Assembly: GCF_022539505.1 (NCBI RefSeq)
Contig: NC_061512.1
Coordinates: forward strand, 146,799,962-146,863,961
Direction of reading: 5' to 3'
From: Lolium rigidum
Taxonomy: Eukaryota; Streptophyta; Magnoliopsida; Poales; Poaceae
DNA length: 64,000 bases
A model generated the notes under the pieces. The model was given only the letters and a program-made list of their open reading frames with translations, was not told where the DNA came from and did no database searches. Below, one piece after another: positions 46,944 through 57,126 of the stretch (positions are counted from its first letter, which is position 1; each line of letters opens with the position of its first letter). Made by a program: the position numbers and the translations under genes.

Positions 46944-47068
46944 TGTTGTGAATGAGCTACTAGTATTCACAGTGGACCAAAGGCCAGTACATGTACAACG
47001 GTACAATATGCAGGGAAACCCCTCACACTATGAGAATATACAGTATAGGGGACTATACACCACTAACA
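46944..47068 (-). mobile_element. 5' LTR of the short-LTR Copia element
   Basis: Right copy on the plus strand; 125 bp, as in the left copy. Confidence 0.9.
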
Positions 47069-47543
47069 AATTCAACAAACTTTGCCGAAGAAATTCATTT
47101 CTATCCATGATGTTGGCACGAAGAATAGCGAGGCAGGGAGAGATAAGAACTTTTCGGTGAGGAACAAAAGGTTGATATTTTGGCACCAAATTTGCGGCAC
47201 AAGGACAACAAAAATGTGCGGAGAAGGGAAAGAAACATCTGCTCTTACACGTTACAAAGATCACAGTAGTTAGAGCATGTCTAACAGGCCCCGTATAACC
47301 CGCCCACCCCGTAAAATTCCGGTGGTATACGGGGCAGGCGCGATATGGGCCGTCTAGCAGGCCCCGTATTCGGGCCAGCCCGTTTCAGCGGAATACGGGG
47401 CCCAGGAAATCGGCCCCGTCGCCCCCTACTTATACTGGGCGCAGGTGCGAGTGAGGGGTTAACCCCTCACTCGCAACCCTAGCTCCGCCGTGCGCCGCCG
47501 CCTCCGTAGTTAGCTCCGGCGAGCAATTCCTCACTCCCCTCTG

Positions 47544-48857
47544 GTGGGAGTGACCAAGCCAACCATCCAAGATCTTTCTCCTCTGGTGGGTCTAGTGGAA
47601 AGGAGACTTAATGCAAGCGCTCGGTTTCTTGGTTATGGAGGAAGACTGGAATATGTGAGATCTGTCTTATCTACCCTTCCTACATTCTACATGTGTTCTC
47701 TCAAAATTCAGAAAACAGTGCTTAACATGTGTAACAGAGCTCAACGGCACTGTCTGTGGGCAAAAGAGGAAGACTCATCATCGATAAATGCTTTGGCAGC
47801 ATGGAGCACAGTGTGCAAGCCTAGGCAATGTGGTGGGCTCGGAGTCAAAAATCTTGAACTCCAAAATAAAGCTCTGTTGATGAAACAATTACACAAATTC
47901 TATGAACATGCTGATACGCCCTGGGTTCAGTTGGTTTGGTCTTTATATGGAGATAATGTGCCTCATACTAAACAGGGCAAAGGTTCATTTTGGTGGAAGG
48001 ACATTTTTAGCCTTGTTGGAGAATATCGAAGCATCTCAAAATGTAAAATTGGGAATGGGAAGTCTGTGCTTTTCTGGAAAGATTTTTGGCAAGATGGAAA
48101 ACTGCTGTGTGATAGTTATCCACGCTTATTTTCCTTTGCTTTGGATGAGGACATCTCTGTGGCAACACTTCTTAATGCGGAAGACATGACCTCTAAGTTT
48201 CATCTACCACTGTCGATGGAAGCTTTCCAAGAACTTCAGAGTGTTCAGCAGCTAGCAATTGCTAACCCCCTCACCTCTACAACGCATGATCACAGAAGCT
48301 TTGTCTGGGGGAGCAAATATTCTTCTGCAAGGTTTTACAGCTTTCTATTCGAAAGAGTGCCCAAGAATGAAATAATGATAACCATCTGGTCTTCTAAAAC
48401 CCTTCCCAAAATCAAAGTTTTTTTGTGGCTGCTCATGCTGGACAGACTAAACACACGTGATTTAATGGACCGAAAGAAGTGGAGAATTGATTCTGGGTTA
48501 GATTGCTCCCTTTGTCATTTGTCAGTTCGAGAGACAAGATCACACCTATTCTTTGAATGCGCTTTTGCTAGAGACTGTTGGAACTCTATCAACATACAGT
48601 GGCCCAGTGACAAATCTTTGGCTGAAGGTTTCTGGGAAGTAAAAACAAACTTTCAAGGACCATGCTTTGTCGAGATCTTTGCATGTGCTGCATGGAACAT
48701 TTGGAAGTCTCGGAATGATTTCATCTTTCAGGCCATTCCCTTTTCCTTGGAGCGATGGAAAATAGGTTTCAAGAACGATCTCTGGTTACACCATTTTAGA
48801 GTGAAGCAAGCTTCAGTACAACCCCTGCTTGGGTGGCTTGTAGATATCTTCAGCTGA
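47544..48857 (+). pseudogene. LINE ORF2 C-terminal fragment (RT end and zf-RVT domain)
   Basis: An open frame enters from the truncated 5' side; the methionine-like first codon is not a natural start. It lacks the endonuclease and the catalytic FADD-type RT core. What remains is the region after RT (RRLNASARFLGYGGRLEYVR, GGLGVKNLELQNKALL, then SFWWKDIF) and a zf-RVT domain with CSLCHLSVRETRSHLFFEC as the metal site. The frame is uninterrupted to the stop, so the insertion is probably young. It cannot be an active enzyme on its own. Confidence 0.9.
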
Positions 48858-48980
48858 TTTTTTTTAATGTCTCTCTTAGGTCCCTTCCAACCCCCTTGAT
48901 GTAAGCTTTCTTTTTTAGGGGTAATTCTCTTACCCCCTTGTACAGTTTGTTTCTTGTTCCATATATATATAAAAAGCTAC

Positions 48981-49003
48981 ACCGTAGGGGATTCCCCTAC
49001 GGT
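48981..49003 (+). other. Perfect hairpin near the LINE 3' end
   Basis: ACCGTAGGGGA, one T, then TCCCCTACGGT: an 11-bp stem. It sits 10 bp before the A run. A weaker stem (GGGGTAA/TTACCCC) lies about 60 bp upstream. 3' stem-loops are used by some LINE reverse transcriptases for template recognition; that role here is inference. Confidence 0.7.
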
Positions 49004-49064
49004 ACAGGTGTCAAAAAAAAAAATTTCCTCACTCCCCCGCGCCGCATTCCACCCCAGCTCCGGC

Positions 49065-49634
49065 ATGTACGCTCGCGGCCGCAGTACCGCCTCGCCGGTG
49101 AGCGGATCGAAGCGATCCCGCTCGCCGGATACCGTGGAGGAGGCGTGGCGGCTAAAGTGCAAGCGCTCCGCCCAGGGGAGCCGCCATGCGTCTTGCCGGT
49201 ACGCCGGCGCGCTGTACGTGCCGGATTCGCTCCGGGAGTTCGCCGCGGGTGGGCGGTGGTACCGAGAAGACCCGCCGCTCAAGCCGATGAGCGGCGTCGC
49301 CTTCGAGAAGTGGCGCGCCGACTGGGAGCGTGACCGCGCGTCGAAGGCGGCATGGGCGGCGCGCATCGGCAGCACCAGCGGCGGAGGAAGCGGAGGAGAT
49401 CCGCGAGCCGGCGAGGAGGAAGCGGAGGCGGCAGAGGAGGAGGCGGCCTTCCGGCGTGCGGTGGCCGAATCCGAGAAGGATGCCGCCGAGAAGGCGCAGG
49501 CGGAGGCAGAGGAGGAGGCGGTGGCCATCGCCGCCGTCCGGGACTTCGAGGCGGCGGAGGCGCAGGAGGCGGCGGAGGCGCAGGAGGCGGCGGCCGCCAT
49601 CGCGTTCATCCCATTCGTCATCCTTGACGAATAG
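49065..49634 (+). CDS. Unrecognised ORF inside the Harbinger-like element (189 aa)
   Basis: The frame from ATG 49065 (MYARGRSTASPVSGSKRSRS) is intact to 49634. The first 25 residues are basic and Ser-rich. Residues about 25-100 look folded (EEAWRLKCKRS, YAGALYVPDSLREFAAGG, then WYREDPPLKPMSGVAFEKW and a second Trp-rich helix). The last 80 residues are an Ala/Glu coiled-coil-like stretch, partly built from GCGGAGGCG repeats. It is not a Harbinger transposase and not clearly the Myb-like second protein of Harbinger elements. It could be a captured host gene. Function unknown. The in-frame extension upstream of 49065 runs into the LINE and is not original. Confidence 0.5.
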   Translation: MYARGRSTASPVSGSKRSRSPDTVEEAWRLKCKRSAQGSRHASCRYAGALYVPDSLREFAAGGRWYREDPPLKPMSGVAFEKWRADWERDRASKAAWAARIGSTSGGGSGGDPRAGEEEAEAAEEEAAFRRAVAESEKDAAEKAQAEAEEEAVAIAAVRDFEAAEAQEAAEAQEAAAAIAFIPFVILDE

Positions 49635-50002
49635 ATGTAGGATAGATCCGTAGTATGATCGCAATGTATGTATGATCCGTAGTATGATCAATGAAGATGA
49701 ACTTCCCGGGGTTTTAATTTTTGAAAATACGGGGCGAAATACGGGGAGACGAAATGGCTCTTCTGTTAGCAATTTTTCGATACGAAGCGAAATACGAGCG
49801 TTATACGGGGCATAGAAATACGGGGCCTGTTAGACATGCTCTTACTACTACTCTAATACACGAGATAAAACTTTAACACAACAAATGCGAGGTTGCCTGT
49901 GCAGAAGACGTGCCGAGCAAACTCAAATAAAGGAAATACAAGTCTGAAGACAAACCACAATTGCTCCTAGTACATAAATTGGCCAAGAATGGGTGAATAT
50001 AA

Positions 50003-51046
50003 TCAAGATAGATTCACAGTTTCGGGGTCAATCCTTAGTAAATCATGTCTATTATGATAGACCCTAGGTGGTTCCCTGATCTTGGCGTACTCATATATGC
50101 CAAGGTGTGCTGTCAGCAACCACACGACGGTCAGAAATTCTCCGCCGCTGCTGAGTTTCCTAGCATGTGAATCCCGGCTGCAGTGCCTTCCTGCATAGCA
50201 CAACATCTCCACCCAAACCCCAAATATCGCCTCCAACAGATGGCGCGTGTCCCATCCCTTGCGCAGAAGGGCTGTGGCGACATCAACTGCATGATTACAA
50301 GTAGAGTTCTCCCCATAGCCTTCGACCGGTCGATGGCATTTCTCAGTGATGTACTGGGCAACTTGAACTCTACGTGTGATTGTAGTCTCCTTAGGTGCTC
50401 CAAGTTGAAGTTTACGTTTGAGTACATCATTTCTGTTTTCAATCTCGACGCCTCTATTGCAACGTGCGATCCATTGCACGGCGTTGGTGTACATGTGGCC
50501 ACGACTATGGCCTGGTAGCATCTCGGGATACTTTACGAGGAGAAACATCATGTAATCCGAGAGCCTCTTGATTGCCACCTGGTAGTCTTCTTCACCCTCC
50601 TCGTTGATCGAGCAGAGGATGACATCGGTGGCAATGTGCCAACGAACAATTCTGGCGTCAAATTCAGCTTCAAACACAGGGAGGTCTGTGTTCTGGTTCA
50701 AGGAATACATACCTTCCTCTGCACCATCATGCCTGTCCGCTATCCTCAACAACTCATTCAGCAGCAAGTCCTTGAGTTGAGTTGAAATCTTGGCGTGATG
50801 CATTGGGACCTTTTTGAGGTCGTAACTGTCCCCTGTGCAGAAATCCAGTACGTTAAATTGCCCAACGGTGCGGACTGTCTCCGACCATCTTCGCCCGATT
50901 CCTGACCTGACTACAAGCCGGCGAAGAGAGGCGGTTACAGGATGCAGCAGGTTCCATCTCCGCGAGTACAGGAAATAACCTGTCCATGTCGATCCTATTG
51001 CGATGAACCCTGATGTTACCTCCAGAAGTAAGGCCCCGACTAACAA
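50003..51046 (-). pseudogene. DUF4220/DUF594 family gene, 5' truncated
   Basis: An open minus-strand frame of about 350 codons ends at a stop at 50003. The C-terminal LSSGGEFLTVVWLLTAHLG is the hallmark of DUF594, and the earlier part (SDYMMFLLVKYPEMLPG) fits the stretch between DUF4220 and DUF594. These grass-expanded proteins are usually about 600-750 aa, with N-terminal membrane helices in DUF4220. Here the frame has no ATG before the conserved part (an in-frame TAA precedes it at about 51060) and most of DUF4220 is missing, apart from one helix. No internal stop is seen. I infer a truncated copy; a missed upstream exon is less likely because these genes are usually single-exon. Confidence 0.75.
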
Positions 51047-51189
51047 GGTGCAAGTGATAACACCCCCTTATATAGGAGGCGGAACCGAGGAATTCGTAAT
51101 ACACAAGTTACAGAGTCCGGGAGGGTTTCCAACCTATCCCGCAAGATTACAAGTATTGCCTCCTAATACAACTCTAGCTTTCCTTAATA

Positions 51190-51271
51190 CTCCCTCCGTT
51201 CCTTTTTAATTGACTCAGATTTAGTACAACTTTGTACTAAATTTGAGTCAATTAAAAAGGAACGGAGGGAG
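51190..51271. mobile_element. Stowaway MITE, 82 bp, near-perfect hairpin
   Basis: Ends CTCCCTCCGTTCC and GGAACGGAGGGAG are flanked by TA (51188-51189, 51272-51273). Nearly the whole element folds into one stem around GTACAACTTTGTAC. This is the Thalos/Athos-type Tc1-mariner MITE end found throughout Triticeae. Confidence 0.95.
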
Positions 51272-51273
51272 TA

Positions 51274-52763
51274 ATAATTTGGGCTTCCGATTCTTCTTAT
51301 CCTTCGGGTCGTGGGCTTTCAGTAAACCCCGGGTACCATCTTCGGCAGGCCCATTGAAGATGCCTATGTCAGTAGCCCCCGAGATTTTGCTTGAATCGCA
51401 GAATCAGGGAAAATCTCCAACTTTATATTCGTTCAATAGCCCTGAACTTTACCGCATATCTTTGGATGCGAAATTATATATTGTACAGGGATAACGGTAG
51501 TTGGGGCTAGTTCATCTGACGGATCAAGTACTAGTTAACTGCTCTAGTGGCAATCCGCAAAAACCTACTTCAAGATCACGTCCCTGGACATGATCTCGGG
51601 ATACTGGTGTAAACTTCCACAGGTGCCGCTTAAGGTCTTACCATTCTGTCGAGTCCCAGTCATATTTTATCGGGTACCTAACGCGTCCGTTAGGATTTTT
51701 CTTCGTATCTGTTGATACGGAAAAAAGTAGCAAACCGACGTCAGAGACGGCGCCACGCCACACAGAATGGATCTGGGGTCTTACCTTCGCAAAGTTTTGC
51801 GGCATTCAGAGATTGTTCGCAACTTTGGCGCTCTGAGAATATATTGTCGAGTGCTTTTTCGGCTGTTGGAATAGCACATTTTATCGAGTCAACGGATGAC
51901 TTATATTGCTCTCCCGATGGGAGTATATGTAGAGTTATTTATATAACTCGAAATATGCTCACTTTTCCTTTTTTCTCTCTTTCTTTTGTAATTTCATCGG
52001 GCACGCGAACAACGTTCCCGATGGGAGTAGCCCCCGAGGCTACAGCCAAGGACTTGTGCTTGGGTGTAGGCTCAACGCCTTACGTTGCTATATTTTCTGT
52101 CCTTCTCGAAGTTTTCATATTTATCGGGTGCGCGAACAGCGCTCCCGATGGGAGTAGCCCCCGAGGCTATGAGCAAATGCTTGTATTTGATCATAGGCTC
52201 TCGTCATTTCTATTTTGTCATTCTCGAATTTTTCATTGTTCCAAAGTAGCCCCCGAGCATTTGATCAAAAACTTGTATTTGACCAAAGGCTCCCGAAATA
52301 ATCGATCAATCTTCTGCTGTCGCCATTCTTATGAAGCTGCTTTAGCCGAATTTTTCTCTTGCCAAGGTGACATCATTGCTGATGATAGCCACGACCGCTG
52401 TATCGGGAAAACGCGAGAACTGCTCTCTCTGCCATGCGGGCCCAGACTATCCATCAAGTTGACACGTCGTGCAAGTGGGGGACACACGTCCTCCACTTTT
52501 TCTGGCGCACGCACTGTAGCTCTTGTTCTTTCTCATCTATATGAAATTACTTTTTACCCCTTGTCTACGTGTACACCATCTATTCCGCAATCCCTTCATC
52601 CAACGGTGCGTCGATTCACCGCACCTCTATTTAAGGTCATCGTCTTCCTCCGTCAATACTTTCGCTCGCACCGCACCTCTGCTTCTCCTCTGCAAAATCC
52701 TCCACTGCTCCCATTGCTTCTAGCGCTCAAGCACGCTCGCATCTTTCTCCTCCACGCTCATTG
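51274..52763 (+). mobile_element. Probable LTR/5' region of a Gypsy-type element
   Basis: Three imperfect repeats of CCCGATGGGAGTAGCCCCCGAGGCT-like sequence near 52015, 52145 and 52240 are typical of LTRs of grass Gypsy elements. A TATA-like CTATTTAAGG at 52627 sits about 135 bp before the ORF below. Boundaries not determined. Confidence 0.5.
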
Positions 52764-53612
52764 ATGCCACCTCGCGCGCGTCTGACCAGGCACAACACTC
52801 CGGAATCCAAGATGGCCGCCGAAGATCTGGAGTGGGAGAGATCCAAGATCTCCAACCAAGATATGAACCTGCTGAAGAAGCTTGGGTTCACTAAGAAGGA
52901 GAACGCACTGCGCTTCCCCAAGGAGGAGAGCTATCCATCGCCTCCAATGGAGTACCGGGTCAGTTTCGTTGACCATCTCATCCGTGGTCTTTCTCCCCCT
53001 ATTCACGAGTTTCTTCGAGGTCTTCTTTTTGTCTATGGGCTTCAGCTGCATCAGCTGACGCCCAATTCCATCCTCCACATGTCGATTTTTATCACACTGT
53101 GTGAGTGCTTCCTCGGAGTCCAACCTAATTGGGCTCTGTGGAAGCGTATCTTCTGCCTCCTCCGTAATGGCTCCCACAACGTCGCCTACAACATTGGCGG
53201 CGTTGTCATCTGTGTTCGTTCTGACGTCGAATACTAAGACGTCAAATTCCCCGACTCCGTCCAAGGTTGGCGGAAGAAATGGCTGTATGTGCACGAAGAG
53301 AGCTCCGATTCAGTGGAGAACAACATCGCTCCTTTCGATGGAGGGGCCAAAATCCTTCGCCGCCGTTCTTGGGATGCTGAAGCTACCGAAGACGAGAAAT
53401 TGGTGACAGAGGCGCTGATGACTCGCATCCACCAGCTGCAGAACACCCGTGGCAAGGAACTGTCAGGTATTCAAATCACAACCTATTTCCTTAGGATTAG
53501 AGTGCAGCCTCTCCAGGCTCTCAAAAATCCCCTTTGGATGTACGCTGGTGAAGAAGACGTCGACAGGCTCTCCAAAGATCTTCCTGTGAAGGATTTGGAG
53601 AAACTTATCTGA
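52764..53612 (+). pseudogene. Putative gypsy-type transposon protein (PF04195), interrupted
   Basis: ATG 52764 (MPPRARLTRHNTPESK). The segment EYRVSFVDHLIRGLSPPIHE, then LTPNSILHMSIFITLCECFLG and VVICVRSDVEY, is the conserved N-terminal domain found in many grass Gypsy/unclassified elements. The frame hits TAA at 53235-53237 in the middle of the domain, and the homologous sequence continues at once in the same frame (DVKFPDSVQGWRKKWLYVHE) to a TGA at 53610. No protease or RT follows. The normal product is much longer, so this is a degraded remnant. Confidence 0.75.
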
Positions 53613-53821
53613 AAGATCTCGTCGCTCAGCAAGAAGGATCCTATTCCATCCTCTTGACGCATTACGCCATATAGTGGCGCCAATCCCCTTCCCGAGGTAA
53701 TTGTTCCTCTTGACTACTATATTGTCTTCTCAAGTTTCTGGTATCTATCGATTACTATCTTGCTAGCGTCCATTGCATAACTGTTTGTCGATACTCTTTG
53801 TTTTTCACAGAACCACCCTGT
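53613..53821 (+). other. Tail of the PF04195 element remnant
   Basis: Short non-coding stretch between the interrupted ORF and the next LTR-like start; nothing else recognised. Confidence 0.4.
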
Positions 53822-56686
53822 TGTAACATCCCAAAATTTTTAAAATAAAACAAATGAATTTCCCTAGTTCCAAATTTTGGAACCAACAAAAACTTTTATT
53901 AAATTAAGTGTGATACATAGTGATCTTGCATAATCCTTGTGCTATTGCCATGTTTGCTTGTTAAAGTAGTTTGAAATAATCTTAAACCCTAAACCTCACC
54001 CCTCTTTTCACCATCCTAGTTAAAATAAAATAAAAGGAAATTAAATAAGAAAAAGGCATATGTGCCTATGGCTATTTTTATAAATCTTTACCCTAAGCTC
54101 CTCTACTTTGTTTAGAGGTTTGGAAAACCATTATACACCTTACCTAGCACTTATCAAGCCTAATCCAAGTTGTTTCCAAAGAAAATAAAAAGAAACTAAA
54201 AATGCCATAGAGGCATATGAGAGTAAAATGCAAATTTGTGAATTTGAGATTCTTGACCCTAAGACTTGTTGTGAATGGTGGGATCACTCCTATATACCAT
54301 TTCAACATTCAACCACACCAATTGGGTCAAGCCAAGTCAAATTAAAACTCAAATGCAACATATGCATAGAGGCATATGTGACACATAGCCATTTCACCAA
54401 ATTTTGCCCTATGACTTTAAACCTTGACCAAATGATGTGAAACCTTCTCTAAACCTAATCTAATGCTAAATTAACCCTAACCCATGCCTAAGTAAAGCAA
54501 GGGGAACAATTTACAAAAATAATAAAATTTGACCCATCATCCCTTATGTGTTATGGCCATTTTTGCAAATCTTTGAACAAGACCATTTGAAATGGTTTCC
54601 ATGGTTTTAAAATGTTTCTAAACTAATAATAATCACATTAGAGTCAACAAAAGTCAAATCAAATGGAGAGAAATCAAATAAGGAGAAAATCCCAATTTCA
54701 CTCTCATACACATAAGGCCAATTTTGCAAATCTTCATCAAAGGCCACCATTGCTTGATCTATTGTTTGTAAAACTCTTATATATTATAAACAAACACAAT
54801 TGCATCAAAGAAACCAAAATCAAATCAAAGCAAATCTCAAAATCAACATACATGTGATAATGGTCATTTGGCCATTTTATAAAATGTTCCTCACTTTACC
54901 CCTCTGGCTTTGACTTTTCTTCAACTAAACTTGGTCAACTATTGCCATGTCATCCAAGACCATGTCAAGGTGAACAACTTTCATGTTGACCACACCTGCT
55001 AATGTTGACCAGGTTGACCAGTATAGTTTTGACAAGTGGAGACTTTGAAACTATGTGAAGATGACCCACTTTTTGAATTGTTGCAAAACCTCACCCAAAA
55101 TGAACACCACCACCGTCATTAGATCACATTAATTATATAATTGAACTCCACCAAAAAGAAATCCAAAATTCGACCAAAGGTTTCATGCGGCCATTTTCAC
55201 AAACACATGGCAGGCATCATTCCTGATTTTGCACACATGCTATTATCCTCTGGTTCTTAGCCTAAACTCCTTTCCAATTGTGATCATCAACATCCTTGTA
55301 CCTCCCCTGCATCATCCTATGCATTGCAGCCCTGCTAAAAGTGGTGCAATGATCAAGAACTCACCCATGCCGGCCATGTGAGACATCACCATGCCACCCT
55401 ACCTCAACACCTCTCTCTGGTCCATCCAACCTTGTCCACTAGACTCACCAGGAGGTACTGAGCATGCTAGACACGATGCCCATCCAAACCGTGCACGACA
55501 AAGCCCTAACTAGACCGTGATCACCACGTCTGGGCGCGCCAGAGCGTGCATCAGCATGCTTCTGGACGCCGCAGTACACTGCCTCGACTGCACGCTCTCG
55601 TCCTTCCCTTCCCATCCACTTGCGCGTGCACACTCCACACCCTTCCAGTACCTCGCCAGACACCGCCATTGGCCGTCGCCTGCGCCGTAGACGAAGACAT
55701 GATCAAAGTTATGCCGCGCCCGTACTGCAAGCACTCGATCGTCGCTAGCACGCCCTCGTCCTCCCCTCACTGCCCCTTCACGCGCGTCGTCCTCGCCCTG
55801 ATCCCAGCTACCTAGCGCGCCCCCTACCTTGCCCCTTCGCACCCTCGAACGCCGTCGCCATGAGCGACCCCTCTCAGCACCCGCGGCACCACCTCTCCCG
55901 CTATAAATAGAGGAGCTCCGGGCACCATTTCTTCACAACATCTCCTCCCCTCTCACCACTGGTTCTCCTCGCATCAATAGCTAGTCCGATTAGCACCTCC
56001 ACCGCCGGAATTTCAAGATCGGAGCCGCCGGAGGCCGCAGCTCGCCGTCGACGATAGACGCCACCCCACGCCTCGCCGACGGTACCAGGAGCTTCCTCGT
56101 CCTCGACAACGACGCCCAGCACCCAGCAGAGCCCCGCGGGAACCTCCGTCACGCCGCCGACCCCCTACCTCGCCGGAGCAGCACGTTCCTCTCCCCCGTC
56201 GACGACGACGACTGTCGACCATCCGATCCACCTCTAATCTGACGGCCGAGGTAAGCCCTTACCGTTTCGGTGTTTTACAGCCACTGACGCGTGGGACCCC
56301 ATGTCAGCAGGCCCGAACCGTTACTGGGCCAGCTTCTCTTTTCAAACCCTTTCGGCCCATCTATTTTCCCGCGCAGCCCAACAATTTAAATTGTGTATTA
56401 ATCCATTTCAGCAGTTATTCCATTCTGGTCTGTGCTATAAATTGAATAGTTCAAAATCAAAAATTCCAATTTGAGTAATTCAAAATGTTCCAGAAAGCTT
56501 ATGAATTTATCTATCCAATGCCACTGGTCCCATCTCCATTTTCAAAGTAGAATTAATCTGATAAAAATAACAAGACAGGGGCTTTTGCAAATTGAAACTT
56601 TATTTAAAATTTAACCATAATTGTTTTTTGAATTGATTCCAACTCTAATAAATCACAATTATTGTCCTCTAATTGATTATGCAATC
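53822..56686 (+). mobile_element. Probable long Gypsy LTR or fragment (TGTAACATCCC start)
   Basis: TGTAACATCCCAAAATTTTT is a stereotyped LTR start in grass genomes. About 2.1 kb in, CGCTATAAATAGAGGAGCTC at 55899 is a strong TATA box followed by CT-rich leader sequence, as at an LTR promoter. The end is not located. Open frames at 55445-56231 are GC-rich shadows with no domain. Confidence 0.5.
55900..55912 (+). promoter_or_regulatory. TATA box (likely LTR promoter)
   Basis: GCTATAAATAGAG followed about 30 bp later by a CT-rich leader. Context suggests the U3/R border of the LTR. Confidence 0.5.
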
Positions 56687-56695
56687 ATATAGACA

Positions 56696-57003
56696 GGTTG
56701 TTGAGAACCAACCTGAGGTTGGGTGGTTAGGAGGGTGGTTGTACCCCCAGCCCACCAGAGTTCAAACCCCAGGTTTGACATCTGTGTGTCTCATAAAGGC
56801 GGAATATTCATTCAGTGGGAGGCGACGTTCCCGTCGACAGCGAGGCGCCTGTTGTGACTTCGTCAATTTCAAGATCCAATCCGCCGGCTCAGTCTTCCGG
56901 AGGTGCTCATAGGGGTAGGGTGTGCGTGTGTGCGTTCATAGGGGTGAGTGTATACGCGTGTATGTGAGCGTCTACGTTTGTACTGTATTTCTCAAAAAAA
57001 AAA
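56696..57003 (+). mobile_element. tRNA-derived SINE, copy 2
   Basis: Same family as 31683-31991: GGTTGGGTGGTTAGGAGG (box A) and GAGTTCAAACCCC (box B), then the same body, ending in an A run at 57003. ATATAGACA at 56687-56695 and 57018-57026 may be the target duplication, but 14 bp separate the second copy from the A run. Confidence 0.8.
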
Positions 57004-57026
57004 GATCTTTTCAGAAAATATAGACA

Positions 57027-57126
57027 NNNNNNNNNNNNNNNNNNNNNNNNNNNNNNNNNNNNNNNNNNNNNNNNNNNNNNNNNNNNNNNNNNNNNNNNNN
57101 NNNNNNNNNNNNNNNNNNNNNNNNNN
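57027..57126. other. Assembly gap, 100 N
   Basis: Exactly 100 N. The right side starts inside the internal region of Gypsy element 2, so its 5' LTR is missing or elsewhere. Confidence 0.98.

Larger units (their letters stand above)
42102..47068 (-). mobile_element. Complete short-LTR Copia retrotransposon (4967 bp)
   Basis: Two 125-bp LTRs bound it: 42102-42226 and 46944-47068. By my count 5 of 125 positions differ (96% identity). Ends read TGTTAG...CAACA on the minus strand. The flanks AATTT and AATTC are a 5-bp target duplication with one change. On the minus strand the order is LTR, primer site, gag, protease, integrase, RT, RNase H, G-rich polypurine tract, LTR, which is Copia order. Confidence 0.93.
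47540..49024 (+). mobile_element. 5'-truncated LINE inserted in the Harbinger-like element
   Basis: The 13-bp duplication TTCCTCACTCCCC lies at 47527-47539 and 49025-49037, with an A run at the 3' end (49013-49023). It holds only the last part of ORF2. Two hairpins precede the tail, one perfect (48981-49003). Confidence 0.9.
47273..49841. mobile_element. PIF/Harbinger-like DNA transposon with a nested LINE
   Basis: Perfect inverted ends of 24 bp begin GAGCATGTCTAACAGGCCCC. TTA on both sides (47270-47272, 49842-49844) is the expected target duplication. Subterminal regions repeat GGCCCCGTAT and TACGGGGC many times. There is no DDE transposase, so it is non-autonomous. Without the LINE it would be about 1.07 kb and contain one ORF. 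Confidence 0.85.

Noticed and set aside
55445..56231. ORFs around the TATA box
   Set aside because: GC-rich leader sequence of a probable LTR; no conserved domain in any frame.
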